DNA of 64,000 nucleotides. Source: Bradyrhizobium sp. ISRA464. GTDB taxonomy: Bacteria > Pseudomonadota > Alphaproteobacteria > Rhizobiales > Xanthobacteraceae. Below the pieces are notes generated by a model, which saw only the letters and a program-made list of their open reading frames with translations, was not told where the DNA came from and searched no databases. Below are positions 35,282 through 43,422 of the stretch, in pieces (position 1 is the stretch's first letter; every line of letters begins with the position of its first letter). The DNA is taken from contig NZ_CP094526.1 in NCBI RefSeq assembly GCF_029910095.1, forward strand, positions 8,136,501 to 8,200,500. The letters run 5' to 3'. Position numbers and translations under genes: made by a program.

Positions 35282-36271
35282 ATGCCCCGCTCCCGCCCCG
35301 TATTGCAAACATTCGTTCTCGCCGGACTTCTCCTTGGCTTCGGCCCCACCTGTCCCAGCGCGCTTGCGGCGCAGCGGGTGGGCGTGGAAATCCAGGATTT
35401 CGGCTATCTCGACACCTCGCGCGAGCCCACCGACCAGAGCGCCTCGCACCAGGAGCGCCTGCAGGCCTTCACCGCGGCGCTCAGGCGCGACGTGGCGGCC
35501 GACGCGCTCTATCGCCTCGTCCCCTCCTCCTGTGGTTCGACCTGCGACGCCGATGCGCCGCTGACGGCCGAACGGCTGCGCGCGGCCGCGCAAGGCGGTG
35601 CCAACGTTCTGATCGTCGGCCTCGTTCAGAAGATGAGCACGCTGGTGCAGTGGGCCCGCGTGCGCGCCGTCGATCTCGACAAGAACCGGGTTCTGTTCGA
35701 GAAACTCTACACCTTCCGCGGCGACAATGATGAGGCATGGCAACGGGCCGAGGCGTTCGTGGCGCGCGAAATCCGCGAGGCGTTGGCAAAGCCGCAGCCG
35801 GCGGCAGCAGCCGCGCCAATCAAGCTCGCATTGTTCAACTTCGAACTCGAGGATGCCAGCGCAGCCGGCCTGGAGACCGCGAGCGATGGCGCCGAGCTCG
35901 CCAACACGACCGACGCTGTCAGGCAAATGCTGGTGCAGTCCGGGCGTTATGCGCTGGTGCCTGTCAGCGGCACTGAGACGGACGCCGCGAAGCCGCGCGC
36001 CATCCAGGACTGCGGTGGATGCGACGTGGAGATCGCCCGGAAACTCGGCGCGGACCAGTCGCTGATCGGCGTCGTCAGGCGGATCAGCCGCACCGAATAT
36101 CTCGTATGGTTTCAGCTGCACGACGCCGGCACTGGCAACGTCATCGCAGCCGGCGACAGCGGACTGCGGATGGGCGCGAACTACTCATGGAGCCGCGGCG
36201 CGACGCGCCTGATCCGCGACAAGCTGCTGGAGCCTGCACAAGCAACTCAGCTCGCGCCGGCCTCGCGCTGA
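35282..36271 (+). CDS. Secreted protein with tandem DUF3280/DUF2380-like domains
   Basis: 329 residues. A signal peptide (1-29, ending ALAAQ) precedes two related domains. The first (about 30-165) has GGANVLIVGLVQKMSTLVQWA. The second (about 176-320) begins IKLALFNFELEDASAAGLE and has CGGCDVEIARKLGADQSLIGVV. The second looks like DUF2380 and the first like DUF3280; both share the layout of a C..C pair, 'GA..livG.V.k.s', then a strand-rich segment. Likely periplasmic. Such proteins are found near quinoprotein alcohol-oxidation regulators; here it is divergent from a kinase/regulator pair. Activity unknown. Confidence 0.7.
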   Translation: MPRSRPVLQTFVLAGLLLGFGPTCPSALAAQRVGVEIQDFGYLDTSREPTDQSASHQERLQAFTAALRRDVAADALYRLVPSSCGSTCDADAPLTAERLRAAAQGGANVLIVGLVQKMSTLVQWARVRAVDLDKNRVLFEKLYTFRGDNDEAWQRAEAFVAREIREALAKPQPAAAAAPIKLALFNFELEDASAAGLETASDGAELANTTDAVRQMLVQSGRYALVPVSGTETDAAKPRAIQDCGGCDVEIARKLGADQSLIGVVRRISRTEYLVWFQLHDAGTGNVIAAGDSGLRMGANYSWSRGATRLIRDKLLEPAQATQLAPASR

Positions 36272-36332
36272 GCGCTGCGGCGTGGGGTGCAGCGCGGACG
36301 TCATCGACACCGAGCTGCATCCCGGCCCGCCG

Positions 36333-36518
36333 TCAAAGACGCGAGCACGCCTTCCTGTCGTTGCGCTTCTTTCCGTCACTGTCCGTCGGCGGCTGCAGGC
36401 CGGGGCTGTTGGCCCAGCGGTCGAGTTCCTCGATGATCCGCTGATGGCTCGGCCGCTGCGGCGCCGGCGCGCCCGGTTCCTGCGAGAGTTTCCGGGGCAA
36501 CTTGACCTGTTCTGGCAT
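36333..36518 (-). CDS. Small hypothetical protein
   Basis: 61 residues from ATG 36518 with a GGAGGG site. Basic N-terminus (MPEQVKLPRKLSQEPG), a short helical RIIEELDRWANSPG and a charged C-terminus rich in Asp, Lys and Arg. No membrane segment or known family. It is 53 bases beyond the mscL stop on the same strand, so it could be transcribed with mscL. Confidence 0.6.
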   Translation of the reverse strand: MPEQVKLPRKLSQEPGAPAPQRPSHQRIIEELDRWANSPGLQPPTDSDGKKRNDRKACSRL

Positions 36519-36571
36519 GCTATCCCTCCAGAGCTGGACGGTTGAGAGAATGCCCCGATCGATCGCAAGTG

Positions 36572-36991
36572 TTACGCACGCACCTTCAGGAGGTCGCGAA
36601 TTTCGGTGAGCAGCTCTTGATCCCTGGTCGGCTTCGGCGGCTCGGCCGGCGCCGCAGGCGTCTCGCGCTTGAGCTTGTTCATCAGGCGAACCACGATGAA
36701 GAGAACGAACGCGACGATGAGGAAATTCAGCGTCAGGGTCAGGAAATTGCCCCAGGCCAGCACTGCGCCCTGCTTCTTGGCGTCGGCCAGGTTGGTTGCA
36801 GTCACCGACTTCGACAGCGCGGTGAAGTAGTTCGAGAAGTCGAGGCCGCCGGTGATCGCGCCGATGATCGGCATGATGATGTCGGCCACCATCGAGCTGA
36901 CGATGGCGCCGAAGGCCGCGCCGATGATCACGCCGACGGCGAGATCGACGACGTTGCCCTTCATGGCGAATTCCCTGAATTCCTTCAGCAT
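36572..36991 (-). CDS. mscL: Large-conductance mechanosensitive channel
   Basis: 139 residues. Starts [24 protein letters not shown], the amphipathic helix and TM1 with the Gly-rich pore-lining face. The periplasmic loop follows [11 protein letters not shown]2 is [21 protein letters not shown], and the C-terminal helix ([14 protein letters not shown]) forms the cytosolic bundle. GGAGGAG precedes the ATG. Known role: homopentameric emergency valve in the inner membrane under hypo-osmotic shock. Confidence 0.97.
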   Translation of the reverse strand: MLKEFREFAMKGNVVDLAVGVIIGAAFGAIVSSMVADIIMPIIGAITGGLDFSNYFTALSKSVTATNLADAKKQGAVLAWGNFLTLTLNFLIVAFVLFIVVRLMNKLKRETPAAPAEPPKPTRDQELLTEIRDLLKVRA

Positions 36992-37057
36992 ATGATCTCC
37001 TCCGAAAGCTGGATGCTGGTGCGAACGTTAGGTTCGGGCCGTAACCCGGTGGCTGGA

Positions 37058-37321
37058 CTATTTGTGGTCTGTCGACCCGGCCGGCGCGGCGGCGGACCGG
37101 GCGGGTGCCGCAGGCTCCCACGGCGCAGGCAGGATGACCCGGGCCGGCGGCGGAATCTGCGCGGTGCGCTGGACATTCGCGTCCGGCTGTCGCGGTCCGC
37201 GGTCCGCGTCGTCCGCATGGGCGATCGTCGCATAGGCAGCGAGTGCCAGAGCGAGCAATACGATTCCAATCGCGCCGGCAGACCACGGGTTGTTCATCGT
37301 GGCGACATGACGTTGAGCCAT
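37058..37321 (-). CDS. Small membrane-anchored or secreted protein
   Basis: 87 residues, ATG 37321 with GAGGAACAG; an internal ATG at 37297 is an alternative. One hydrophobic helix (about residues 14-35) followed by a Pro/Ala-rich tail (IPPPARVILPAPWEP). The helix ends ATIAHA, so cleavage as a signal peptide is possible. No family recognised. Confidence 0.55.
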   Translation of the reverse strand: MAQRHVATMNNPWSAGAIGIVLLALALAAYATIAHADDADRGPRQPDANVQRTAQIPPPARVILPAPWEPAAPARSAAAPAGSTDHK

Positions 37322-37418
37322 GGCAACTGTTCCTCACGCAATGAATGCTGGACTCGGGCGAGGCGCGCGTGTGCAACGGTTCGCGGCAAACCGCTACGCC
37401 TCGAGGCTTCCCGCCTGG

Positions 37419-37643
37419 CTATCGGTGATGATGCCGCAGATATTCGTGCAGCGAACTCGAGCCCGTCTCCTTGAGAAGGCTCTTGAGCATCATGTCCTTC
37501 CGGCGCCCTGCGGCGAAACTCTCGCCATATTTCTTGCGCAGCGCGGCAACCGTGGTGTTGCCGTGCTTCCGCTCGATCCGGCCACTCTTGTCGCGATGAC
37601 GGCCGTCGAGATCTTTGCGTGTGGTTGCGCGTACCTTTGCCAT
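37419..37643 (-). CDS. Small basic hypothetical protein
   Basis: 74 residues from ATG 37643, preceded by AGCAGGAA. Strongly basic: MAKVRATTRKDLDGRHRDKS, then RIERKHGNTTVAALRKKYGE and LHEYLRHHHR. Small basic proteins of this type could bind nucleic acid, but no known domain is present. High G/C at third positions supports coding. Confidence 0.6.
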   Translation of the reverse strand: MAKVRATTRKDLDGRHRDKSGRIERKHGNTTVAALRKKYGESFAAGRRKDMMLKSLLKETGSSSLHEYLRHHHR

Positions 37644-37829
37644 TTCCTGCTCTCCCGTGTCATTTGCGGTGCGTGCGAAACGTCTCGTCTGCCGCGAGCT
37701 CGCCTCGCACGGGGTTCGGTACAGATCGTCGGGGCGCGACGGGATCCGGACGGATCGTGATCGCGCTTCGGCTTCTTGTTTGAGCATGATCGTTCCGGAA
37801 CGCCGCTACAGGCTTGTCCGGAGCATGCC

Positions 37830-38252
37830 TCAGACCTTGATGTCGCTCGGAAGCTTGCCGCCGTTGGCGGCGAGCTTGGCCATCACCTGCTGGTGCAGCC
37901 AGACGTTCATCGCAGCGGTGTTGTTGGTGTCGCCGGTGTAGTTCAATTCCTTCGCGAGCTCCTTGCGCGCCGTCAGGCTGCTGTCGAGACCGAGCGCCTT
38001 CATCAGATCGACGATCGAGCTTCGCCAGTCGAGCCGCTCGCCCGTGGCGGCCGCGGCCTTTTCGACGATCGCAGCGACGTCCACCGTTTGCGGCACTGAG
38101 GCGTCGGGCGCGTCGGGCGCGGTTGAGGCGGCCGGCGACGCAGCGGGTGCGGCAGTCGTTGCTGTTGCCGTCGCCGTTGCCGTCGGGGGAGTCTTGGCCT
38201 GGGCCGAACCATGGCCGAAGATTGCGCCCATGATGCTTCCAAAAACGCTCAT
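37830..38252 (-). CDS. DUF3597 domain protein
   Basis: 140 residues; ATG 38252 with GGAGTGA. The N-terminus MSVFGSIMGAIFG is typical of DUF3597. A low-complexity Ala/Thr/Pro linker (about 20-55) is followed by the conserved domain: DVAAIVEKAAAATGERLDWR, SIVDLMKALGLDSSLTARKE, LAKELNYTGD and AAMNVWLHQQVMAKLAANGG. This fold resembles a LysM-like or peptidoglycan-associated helical domain in structure predictions I recall, but no activity is known. It belongs to a run of small minus-strand genes downstream of the GTPase module. Confidence 0.82.
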   Translation of the reverse strand: MSVFGSIMGAIFGHGSAQAKTPPTATATATATTAAPAASPAASTAPDAPDASVPQTVDVAAIVEKAAAATGERLDWRSSIVDLMKALGLDSSLTARKELAKELNYTGDTNNTAAMNVWLHQQVMAKLAANGGKLPSDIKV

Positions 38253-38574
38253 GATCTTTCACTCCGTTCGCCAGAGACCGCATCGGTCTCGTGCTTGGAT
38301 CCGATGACGGGGCGGACGATAGGCCAGGCCGCCGGAGCTGCGGAAGATGACCTTCGTCACTTTCGGAAGAACGGGCGACGTGGTGCAAGTTGGCGGTCAA
38401 GCGTGCGGCGGCGAAGCAAGCCGCACGTTGCGAAGCCATTCATCGCGCGCCCCACGTGCGATGAAGTCAGCCGCCCCGGCCCCGATTCGCCAGCCCCGAG
38501 AAGTCGGGGCGGCTGACACAGTCACGCGCTTCGCGCGAAGCCGATTGCGACCGACAAAGACCCGGTGCTGCGAC
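38253..38574. other. Intergenic region, no gene recognised
   Basis: About 320 bases between the DUF3597 gene start and a repeat at the GTPase 3' end. Small hairpins (CGCGCTTCGCGCG near 38526) but no RBS-supported frame. Confidence 0.45.
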
Positions 38575-38643
38575 TAGAGCGTTTTCGAGCGAAGTGGAGA
38601 CCGGTTCGCGCGAAGAAAACGCGTCAAACGAGAATCTAGAGCT
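38575..38643. repeat. AGAGCGTTTTCGAGCGAAG repeat
   Basis: CTAGAGCGTTTTCGAGCGAA, GTGGAGACCGGTTCGCG, GAAGAAAACGC and GAATCTAGAGC: a widespread rhizobial intergenic repeat (from memory) with CTAGAGC-type ends. Its right end supplies the stop codon (TAG 38638-38636) of the small GTPase gene. Partial relatives appear near 37780-37835 and 47199-47222. Confidence 0.65.
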
Positions 38644-39136
38644 GGCGGCGACGAATGGTCTGGGCGAGTTCCGCAAAGCTTTCCGCGATTCCCGCGCCGG
38701 TCTTTGCGCTCACCGATTTGACGCTCGATCTTGCGAGCTCGCTGATCGCGCCTGCGCTGCCTGCTGCTTCCGGAAGGTCGATCTTGTTCAGGAGCGCCCT
38801 GTAGGGCCTGCCCGGAAACCTGGCCTCGAAACCACGGACCAGTTCGACCATGCGGGTGACCGTCTGCGGCCGTGTGACATCGGACACGATGATCGCGGCG
38901 GACGCGCCGGTAACGTAGACGGTGTCGAAAATCTGCGTGCCGAAATCGCCGTCAGTGTCCCACAACACCAGCCGCATCGGCTCGCCGCCGTCGGCGGGCG
39001 CGACGTCGTGGCTCAGAATCTCGACGCCGAGGGTCGACTTGTATTGCCCCTCGAACCGGTCGTAGACCAGCCGGTATAGGATCGACGTCTTGCCGACCCC
39101 CATATCGCCGAGCAGCATGACCTTCGCGGTAAGCAT
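38636..39136 (-). CDS. Ras/Rab-like small GTPase
   Basis: 166 residues, a complete single-domain small GTPase. G1 GDMGVGKTS (10-18), switch I Thr35 in STLGVE, G3 WDTDGD (59-64) in place of the usual DTAGQ/E, G4 NKID (117-120), G5 SAKT (143-146). The catalytic-Gln position is Asp64. No C-terminal cysteine, so it is not lipidated like eukaryotic Rabs. Its ATG overlaps the stop of the OmpA-family gene by one base (TGATG), so the two are coupled. Known for bacterial members: GTP-dependent polarity or membrane-associated switches, often paired with longin/roadblock regulators. It is the last gene of the module; a repeat provides its stop. Confidence 0.92.
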   Translation of the reverse strand: MLTAKVMLLGDMGVGKTSILYRLVYDRFEGQYKSTLGVEILSHDVAPADGGEPMRLVLWDTDGDFGTQIFDTVYVTGASAAIIVSDVTRPQTVTRMVELVRGFEARFPGRPYRALLNKIDLPEAAGSAGAISELARSSVKSVSAKTGAGIAESFAELAQTIRRRQL

Positions 39137-40887
39137 CAGTGCGCCACTTCGGTTCGATAGACGTTTTCGAACGACACGCGGCGGTTGCCGCCGACCGTCG
39201 TGTCGATCCGGTCGGTGATCGGCATGGTCGCCGCACGCGACACCAGGATCAGTCGCGACGGATCGATCCCGAGCGCGGTCAGTCTCCGCGCCACCTGCTC
39301 GGCCCGCTTGCGCGCCAGTGTCCTGTTGGTGCCCTCCGTGCCGCTCTGGTCGGCATATCCGACGATGCGAACCCTGAGGTCGTTGTTCGCCAGCAACCCT
39401 GCGAGCTGGCGGATCTGCTGCTCGGCCTGATCGTTGTCGAGGAATTCGTTGGAATTGTTGGCGAAGAACACCGCCGTCGAGGCGATGAAGCGGTCGAGCC
39501 GCGCGGCCGGACCATCGACGACCGACTGCAGCGCGGCGTATTGCTCGCCCAATTTGGCGTGCTGATCGGCGAGCTTGTCATATTGCGCACTCAGCGCCGC
39601 TGATTTCTGATCACCCGACTTCGATTGCTCGGTCATCGCCTCCCGCATCTGGTCGACGCTCGCTTGCAGGCGCGCCAGGCTCTGCTGCAGGCTGCTGATC
39701 CCGGCCTGCGATGCCGCGAGCTGCTCCGGCGCGGACACGAGGCCGATCCGGTCGACGACCCGGTACGGCGCCGCGGCCGCCGCGAGCGCATCGATCAAAG
39801 GCGCGGTCTCCAGCTGGCTCGGCTCGATGCCCGATACCGCGACGCTTCGGCTGTGATGATCGAAGTCGAGCCGAAGCGGAAACGTGGTCAGCAACGGCTG
39901 CTTCGCGGCAAGCTGCTCCAGCGCCGCATAGGTGCGCCGCTCCAGCAGGCTCCGCGTCACCGATACGGCCGCGAACCAGACCAGCATCGCAGCTGCGGCC
40001 GCAAGCAGACCGAACAGAATGATCTTGCCGCGCCGACCCGTCGCCTTGCGCGGCGTGTCATCCGTCTCGATCGACGCCGCCAGCGACGCAAGCATCGGGG
40101 CATCGCAATTCGCTCCGCGGTCGATTCGCTCGATCGAATCGAAGAACAGCGAATTGATCCGGGCATTGTCGGCGGGCCGCAGCGGGCCGAGACACTCCGC
40201 CGCGAGGATGAAACGCGGCGAGGCGCGCAGCGCGATCTGCCGTCCGCCGAAATCGAGCGTCTGCAGGTTGCCCTCGCCGGCGAGCGCCTGAACGGAAAAC
40301 TCCAGGATCGCCGCGACCATCGCGCTGAGCAGGTCGGCGCGTTCGTCGGGCGTTTCGTCGCGCTTCCAGTCCGCGACCAGGCGTCCATTGCCGCGCTCGA
40401 TGATCAGCAGGCGGTTCACCCGCGGCGGATTGTCGGCCAGCACGAACTCGCTGATCGGACGTCCCGTCACCAGCGACTTGATGCGCCCCACCCAAAGCTG
40501 GGTAGACGTCAGGGAATTGATGCGCTGCTCTAGGGCTGCAACCATCTCCCTGAAGGAATTCGCCACCGCGGCGCTGACCAGCCGGCCGACGATCGGATAC
40601 AGCGCCTCGACCATCAGCTCGCGCGAATTCCTGATCTCGCTCCTGATCGCGGAGACCACGGTGGGCGCGATCGCGTTGGCGAGTTCGCGCGGCCGATTGA
40701 CCTCGGCGCGCTCGAGGGCCGCGACCAGGATGTCGGCCGTTGCGGCCTCGAGACGATCGGCGGAGCCGACATATTGCTGCAGCGACGTAAGGTCGGCTTC
40801 CAGCGACTGCAGGCGCGTCGCCTCGGGCTGAAACAGCAATGTCTTGAGCTGCTCGATCTCGCGGTTCTGGCCGGCAGCAGCTGCCAT
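39136..40887 (-). CDS. Membrane OmpA-family protein with longin/roadblock-like region
   Basis: 583 residues. Order: IEQLKTLLF motif (11-19); helical region (25-140); a strand-helix region of longin/roadblock type (about 155-250: VNRLLIIERGNGRLVADW, SAMVAAILEFSVQALA, RFILAAECLG); one membrane helix (289-309); a BON-like segment (335-385); a coiled coil (390-460); an OmpA peptidoglycan-binding domain (470-575: FLDNDQAEQQIRQLAGLL, VRIVGYADQSGTEGTNRTLA, RKRAEQVARRL). With the N-terminus in the cytosol this would join a peptidoglycan-bound periplasmic part to a GTPase-binding part. The same domain order is, as I recall, typical of cyanobacterial OmpA proteins next to small GTPases. It starts 1 base after the coiled-coil gene stop. 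Confidence 0.82.
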   Translation of the reverse strand: MAAAAGQNREIEQLKTLLFQPEATRLQSLEADLTSLQQYVGSADRLEAATADILVAALERAEVNRPRELANAIAPTVVSAIRSEIRNSRELMVEALYPIVGRLVSAAVANSFREMVAALEQRINSLTSTQLWVGRIKSLVTGRPISEFVLADNPPRVNRLLIIERGNGRLVADWKRDETPDERADLLSAMVAAILEFSVQALAGEGNLQTLDFGGRQIALRASPRFILAAECLGPLRPADNARINSLFFDSIERIDRGANCDAPMLASLAASIETDDTPRKATGRRGKIILFGLLAAAAAMLVWFAAVSVTRSLLERRTYAALEQLAAKQPLLTTFPLRLDFDHHSRSVAVSGIEPSQLETAPLIDALAAAAAPYRVVDRIGLVSAPEQLAASQAGISSLQQSLARLQASVDQMREAMTEQSKSGDQKSAALSAQYDKLADQHAKLGEQYAALQSVVDGPAARLDRFIASTAVFFANNSNEFLDNDQAEQQIRQLAGLLANNDLRVRIVGYADQSGTEGTNRTLARKRAEQVARRLTALGIDPSRLILVSRAATMPITDRIDTTVGGNRRVSFENVYRTEVAH

Positions 40888-40888
40888 G

Positions 40889-41236
40889 TTATTTTCCCGT
40901 GCGGCCGGATCCCAATCCGCTGATCGCTGCGCCGAGCTGCGAGATGGCCGTACCGATATCCTTCAGCGAGTCGAGCCGCTTCTGCTCGGTGTCGCGCTCG
41001 AGGTCGGAGACCCGCGCCTGAACGGCAGCGATCTCGTTGGCGAAGTCCGCCTGCATCTGCTTCAGCGACGCCTGCATCTCCTCGCGCAGGCCGGCCAGAT
41101 TGCTTTCGATCGAGCGCTGCGCGCCGCCGAACAGGAGGTCGCGGACCTGATCGATCGTCGCCGCGGCGTGCGCCGCCGCATCCGCGCCATTGGCGGCTCC
41201 ATCCGTGTCCCTGGTCTGGCGCTCGCTGCCCTTCAT
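40889..41236 (-). CDS. Small coiled-coil protein, first gene of the GTPase module
   Basis: 115 residues. Disordered Ala-rich N-terminus, then IDQVRDLLF (28-36) and a long predicted coiled coil (about 40-95: LREEMQASLKQMQADFANEI, AAVQARVSDLERDTEQKRLD). The IDQVRDLLF motif is nearly identical to IEQLKTLLF at the N-terminus of the next protein. Stop TAA and the next start are separated by one base. No membrane segment. It is probably a cytosolic scaffold or adaptor for the GTPase and OmpA-family protein; this is inferred from context. Confidence 0.75.
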   Translation of the reverse strand: MKGSERQTRDTDGAANGADAAAHAAATIDQVRDLLFGGAQRSIESNLAGLREEMQASLKQMQADFANEIAAVQARVSDLERDTEQKRLDSLKDIGTAISQLGAAISGLGSGRTGK

Positions 41237-41396
41237 GGTCGTAATCCTGCTCGTCCGAAGCTACGCAAAATCCGGCTTTGCTGTAAAAAGCAAATCCAGA
41301 ACAGTCCTATAGCCAATTTCGTTGGCCCGGCACAGAGCAAGGCGAGCAATCAGAAGGGGATGAGGCCGGAGAGCGTGCGATCGCGAGCAATTATTT

Positions 41397-42065
41397 CTAA
41401 TAAGTTATTGCCTTTATTGCGAGTTCTGTACGGTTCTTGACCTGGCATTTTTCCAGGATGGTGCTGACGTAGTTCTTCACGGTTCCCTCGGCCAGATGTA
41501 GCCGCTCGCCGATCTCCGTGTTGCTCTTGCCCTCGACGATCAGCGTGAGAATTTCATTCTCTCGCGCGGTCAACCCGTCGCGAACCGGCAGCTTCGCCGA
41601 AATGCGCGGGCCGCGCAGCCGCTTGAATTCGTCGAGGATGCGCGCGGCCACGCCCGGTGACAGTCCGGACTGCCCGTTCATCACGGCGCGGATCGTGTCT
41701 GCGATCTCCTCCATCCTGGCGTCCTTCAACAGATACGCCTTCGCGCCCGCGCTCACGGCCTCGAAGATCAGATCGTTGGTCTCGAATGTCGTCAGGACGA
41801 CGATATGGGTCTGCGGAAGCTCGCGCAGGATCCGCTGGGTCGCCGCGATGCCGCCGACGCGCGGCATCTGCAGATCCATCAGAATGACGTCGGGCCGGTA
41901 TCGCCGCGCAAACTCGATGGCCTGCTCGCCGTCGGCCGCGCCGGGAAGCAAATCGAAATCGTCGTTCTGTTGGGCAAGGAGCGTGGCGATCCCTTCGCGG
42001 ATCAATGCCTGGTCCTCGGCGATCAGCACCCGCACCTTCTCGATCTTGCTCACGGGCGATTCCAT
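41397..42065 (-). CDS. NarL-type response regulator
   Basis: 222 residues. Receiver with EDQ acidic site, Asp64 in VILMDLQMPR and Lys in AYLLKDARME. The LuxR helix-turn-helix is LTARENEILTLIVEGKSNTEIGERL, HLAEGTVKNYVSTIL. It follows the kinase gene by 45 bases and precedes the coiled-coil/OmpA/GTPase genes by 160 bases, all on the minus strand. ATG 42065 has GAGAGAACG upstream. Confidence 0.92.
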   Translation of the reverse strand: MESPVSKIEKVRVLIAEDQALIREGIATLLAQQNDDFDLLPGAADGEQAIEFARRYRPDVILMDLQMPRVGGIAATQRILRELPQTHIVVLTTFETNDLIFEAVSAGAKAYLLKDARMEEIADTIRAVMNGQSGLSPGVAARILDEFKRLRGPRISAKLPVRDGLTARENEILTLIVEGKSNTEIGERLHLAEGTVKNYVSTILEKCQVKNRTELAIKAITY

Positions 42066-42110
42066 CGTTCTCTCGAAAGCCTCATGATCATCAATGCCGC
42101 GGCCGTCTGC

Positions 42111-43181
42111 TCACTCGGCCAGCACGCCCGCAGACGCCGCCGGCGGCACTCCCACGGGCAGCGATATCCGGACCAGTGTACCCTGCCCCGGTGCACTTTC
42201 CACCGCGCAGTCTCCGCCAACGAGTTCAGCAAATTCGGCCATTCCAATCAATCCGAAATGTCCAGGCTTCGGCACCGCCGGATCAAAGCCGCGCCCGTCG
42301 TCACGAATCTCCACGATCAGCTTCCGGCCGACCGCGGCCGGCTCCTCGAACGCACGAAACGAGACATGACGCGCCTTCGCATGCGCCTGGACATTGCGCA
42401 GTGCCTCGCTGAGGATGCGTTGCACGGTCAAGGCGCAATCGCGCAATCCTCCGCGCGCCCCGTCGTCGATGTGGGTCGTGACGGCGATCCCGCTGCGGTC
42501 CGCGAAGTCGGCCAGCAATCCTTCAACGTCCAGATCGAGCTCGAGATCGTCGGGCGTGCGCAGGCGGGCGATCGCCTCGCGGGCGCGCGCCAGCCCGCTC
42601 GCCGCCGCGTCTTCCGCGGTCGCAAGTCCGTGCGCGGCGCGCGCCGGATCGGTCGACAGATAATGCCGGACAAGCCTGATCTGGGTCAGCAGCGCTACGA
42701 TCGAGTGCACGAGCGTATCGTGCAGGTCGCGCGCCAGGCGAAGGCGGGTGCGTGCGAGCGAGGCGAAGCGCACCTCCGCGCTCGCCGCCTCGAGCTGCTG
42801 CTCCATCAGGCGGCGGGCGCGGCGCTCGCTGCCGAGCAGCGTTTCGACCTGACGCGCCGCGAAGTCCGGCATCGCGATGACGAAGTAGTGCGACTGCTCG
42901 CCATTCCACAGCACCACGGCCGTCACCGGTTGCGCCATCCCCGGCGATGCGCCGCGAACGCCGGCAAGCGCGATCGTGTCGCGCTCTCCCGCGGCGAGCG
43001 ACGCCAATTCGGATTCCATTCCGACCAGCAGCATGCATTCGCAGCAATCGGTGCCTACAGCGGGAAGCCATTCGACGAGGCGCCCGATCTTCCGCACCAT
43101 CTTTCGGTCGGCGCCGATAACGGCGAGGCCGATGACGTCGGCTTCTGCGGCCGGAAGCAAGTCCGCGCTCAGGTCGATCAT
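42111..43181 (-). CDS. Cytosolic histidine kinase, HisKA_3 type
   Basis: 356 residues without membrane helices. An N-terminal PAS-like region (1-115) has a cysteine cluster in TDCCECM (Cys46, Cys47, Cys49), a possible metal or redox site. HisKA_3 dimerisation helix with His154 in RLRLARDLHDTLVHSIVALL. The ATPase domain has ILSEALRNVQAHA (N-box) and IRDDGRGFDPAV, HFGLIGMAEFAELV. Partner of the NarL-type regulator downstream. The input may be an intracellular redox or small-molecule cue. Confidence 0.88.
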   Translation of the reverse strand: MIDLSADLLPAAEADVIGLAVIGADRKMVRKIGRLVEWLPAVGTDCCECMLLVGMESELASLAAGERDTIALAGVRGASPGMAQPVTAVVLWNGEQSHYFVIAMPDFAARQVETLLGSERRARRLMEQQLEAASAEVRFASLARTRLRLARDLHDTLVHSIVALLTQIRLVRHYLSTDPARAAHGLATAEDAAASGLARAREAIARLRTPDDLELDLDVEGLLADFADRSGIAVTTHIDDGARGGLRDCALTVQRILSEALRNVQAHAKARHVSFRAFEEPAAVGRKLIVEIRDDGRGFDPAVPKPGHFGLIGMAEFAELVGGDCAVESAPGQGTLVRISLPVGVPPAASAGVLAE

Positions 43182-43422
43182 TCGTTGCCCAAATCAGCTC
43201 AGCGAGCCACCCACTTTGGCGTAAGCCCGCGGCGGCCGCAAACGAATATGACTTTCGTCACGACCGATCCTGACTTTCGTCAGATGCCGCTGCCGCCCGA
43301 AATGCGGTTTCTGGTTCGTGAAATCGTGCAAGCCGCGGTGTGCCACATGCGGGTGCACGTGGCGATGCCAGCCGGGCCGCGCCTCACGCAGGCCGCGCCA
43401 TTCGACCGGAGTGAGCTGACGG

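Noticed and set aside
32982..36271. Assignment of the kinase-regulator pair as MoxYX controlling methanol dehydrogenase
   Set aside because: Only the DUF-protein context suggests it; no PQQ dehydrogenase, cytochrome cL or PQQ biosynthesis gene is in the window.
39625..40533. 302-codon plus-strand frame inside the OmpA-family gene
   Set aside because: Antisense shadow; Arg- and Gln-rich translation without motifs.
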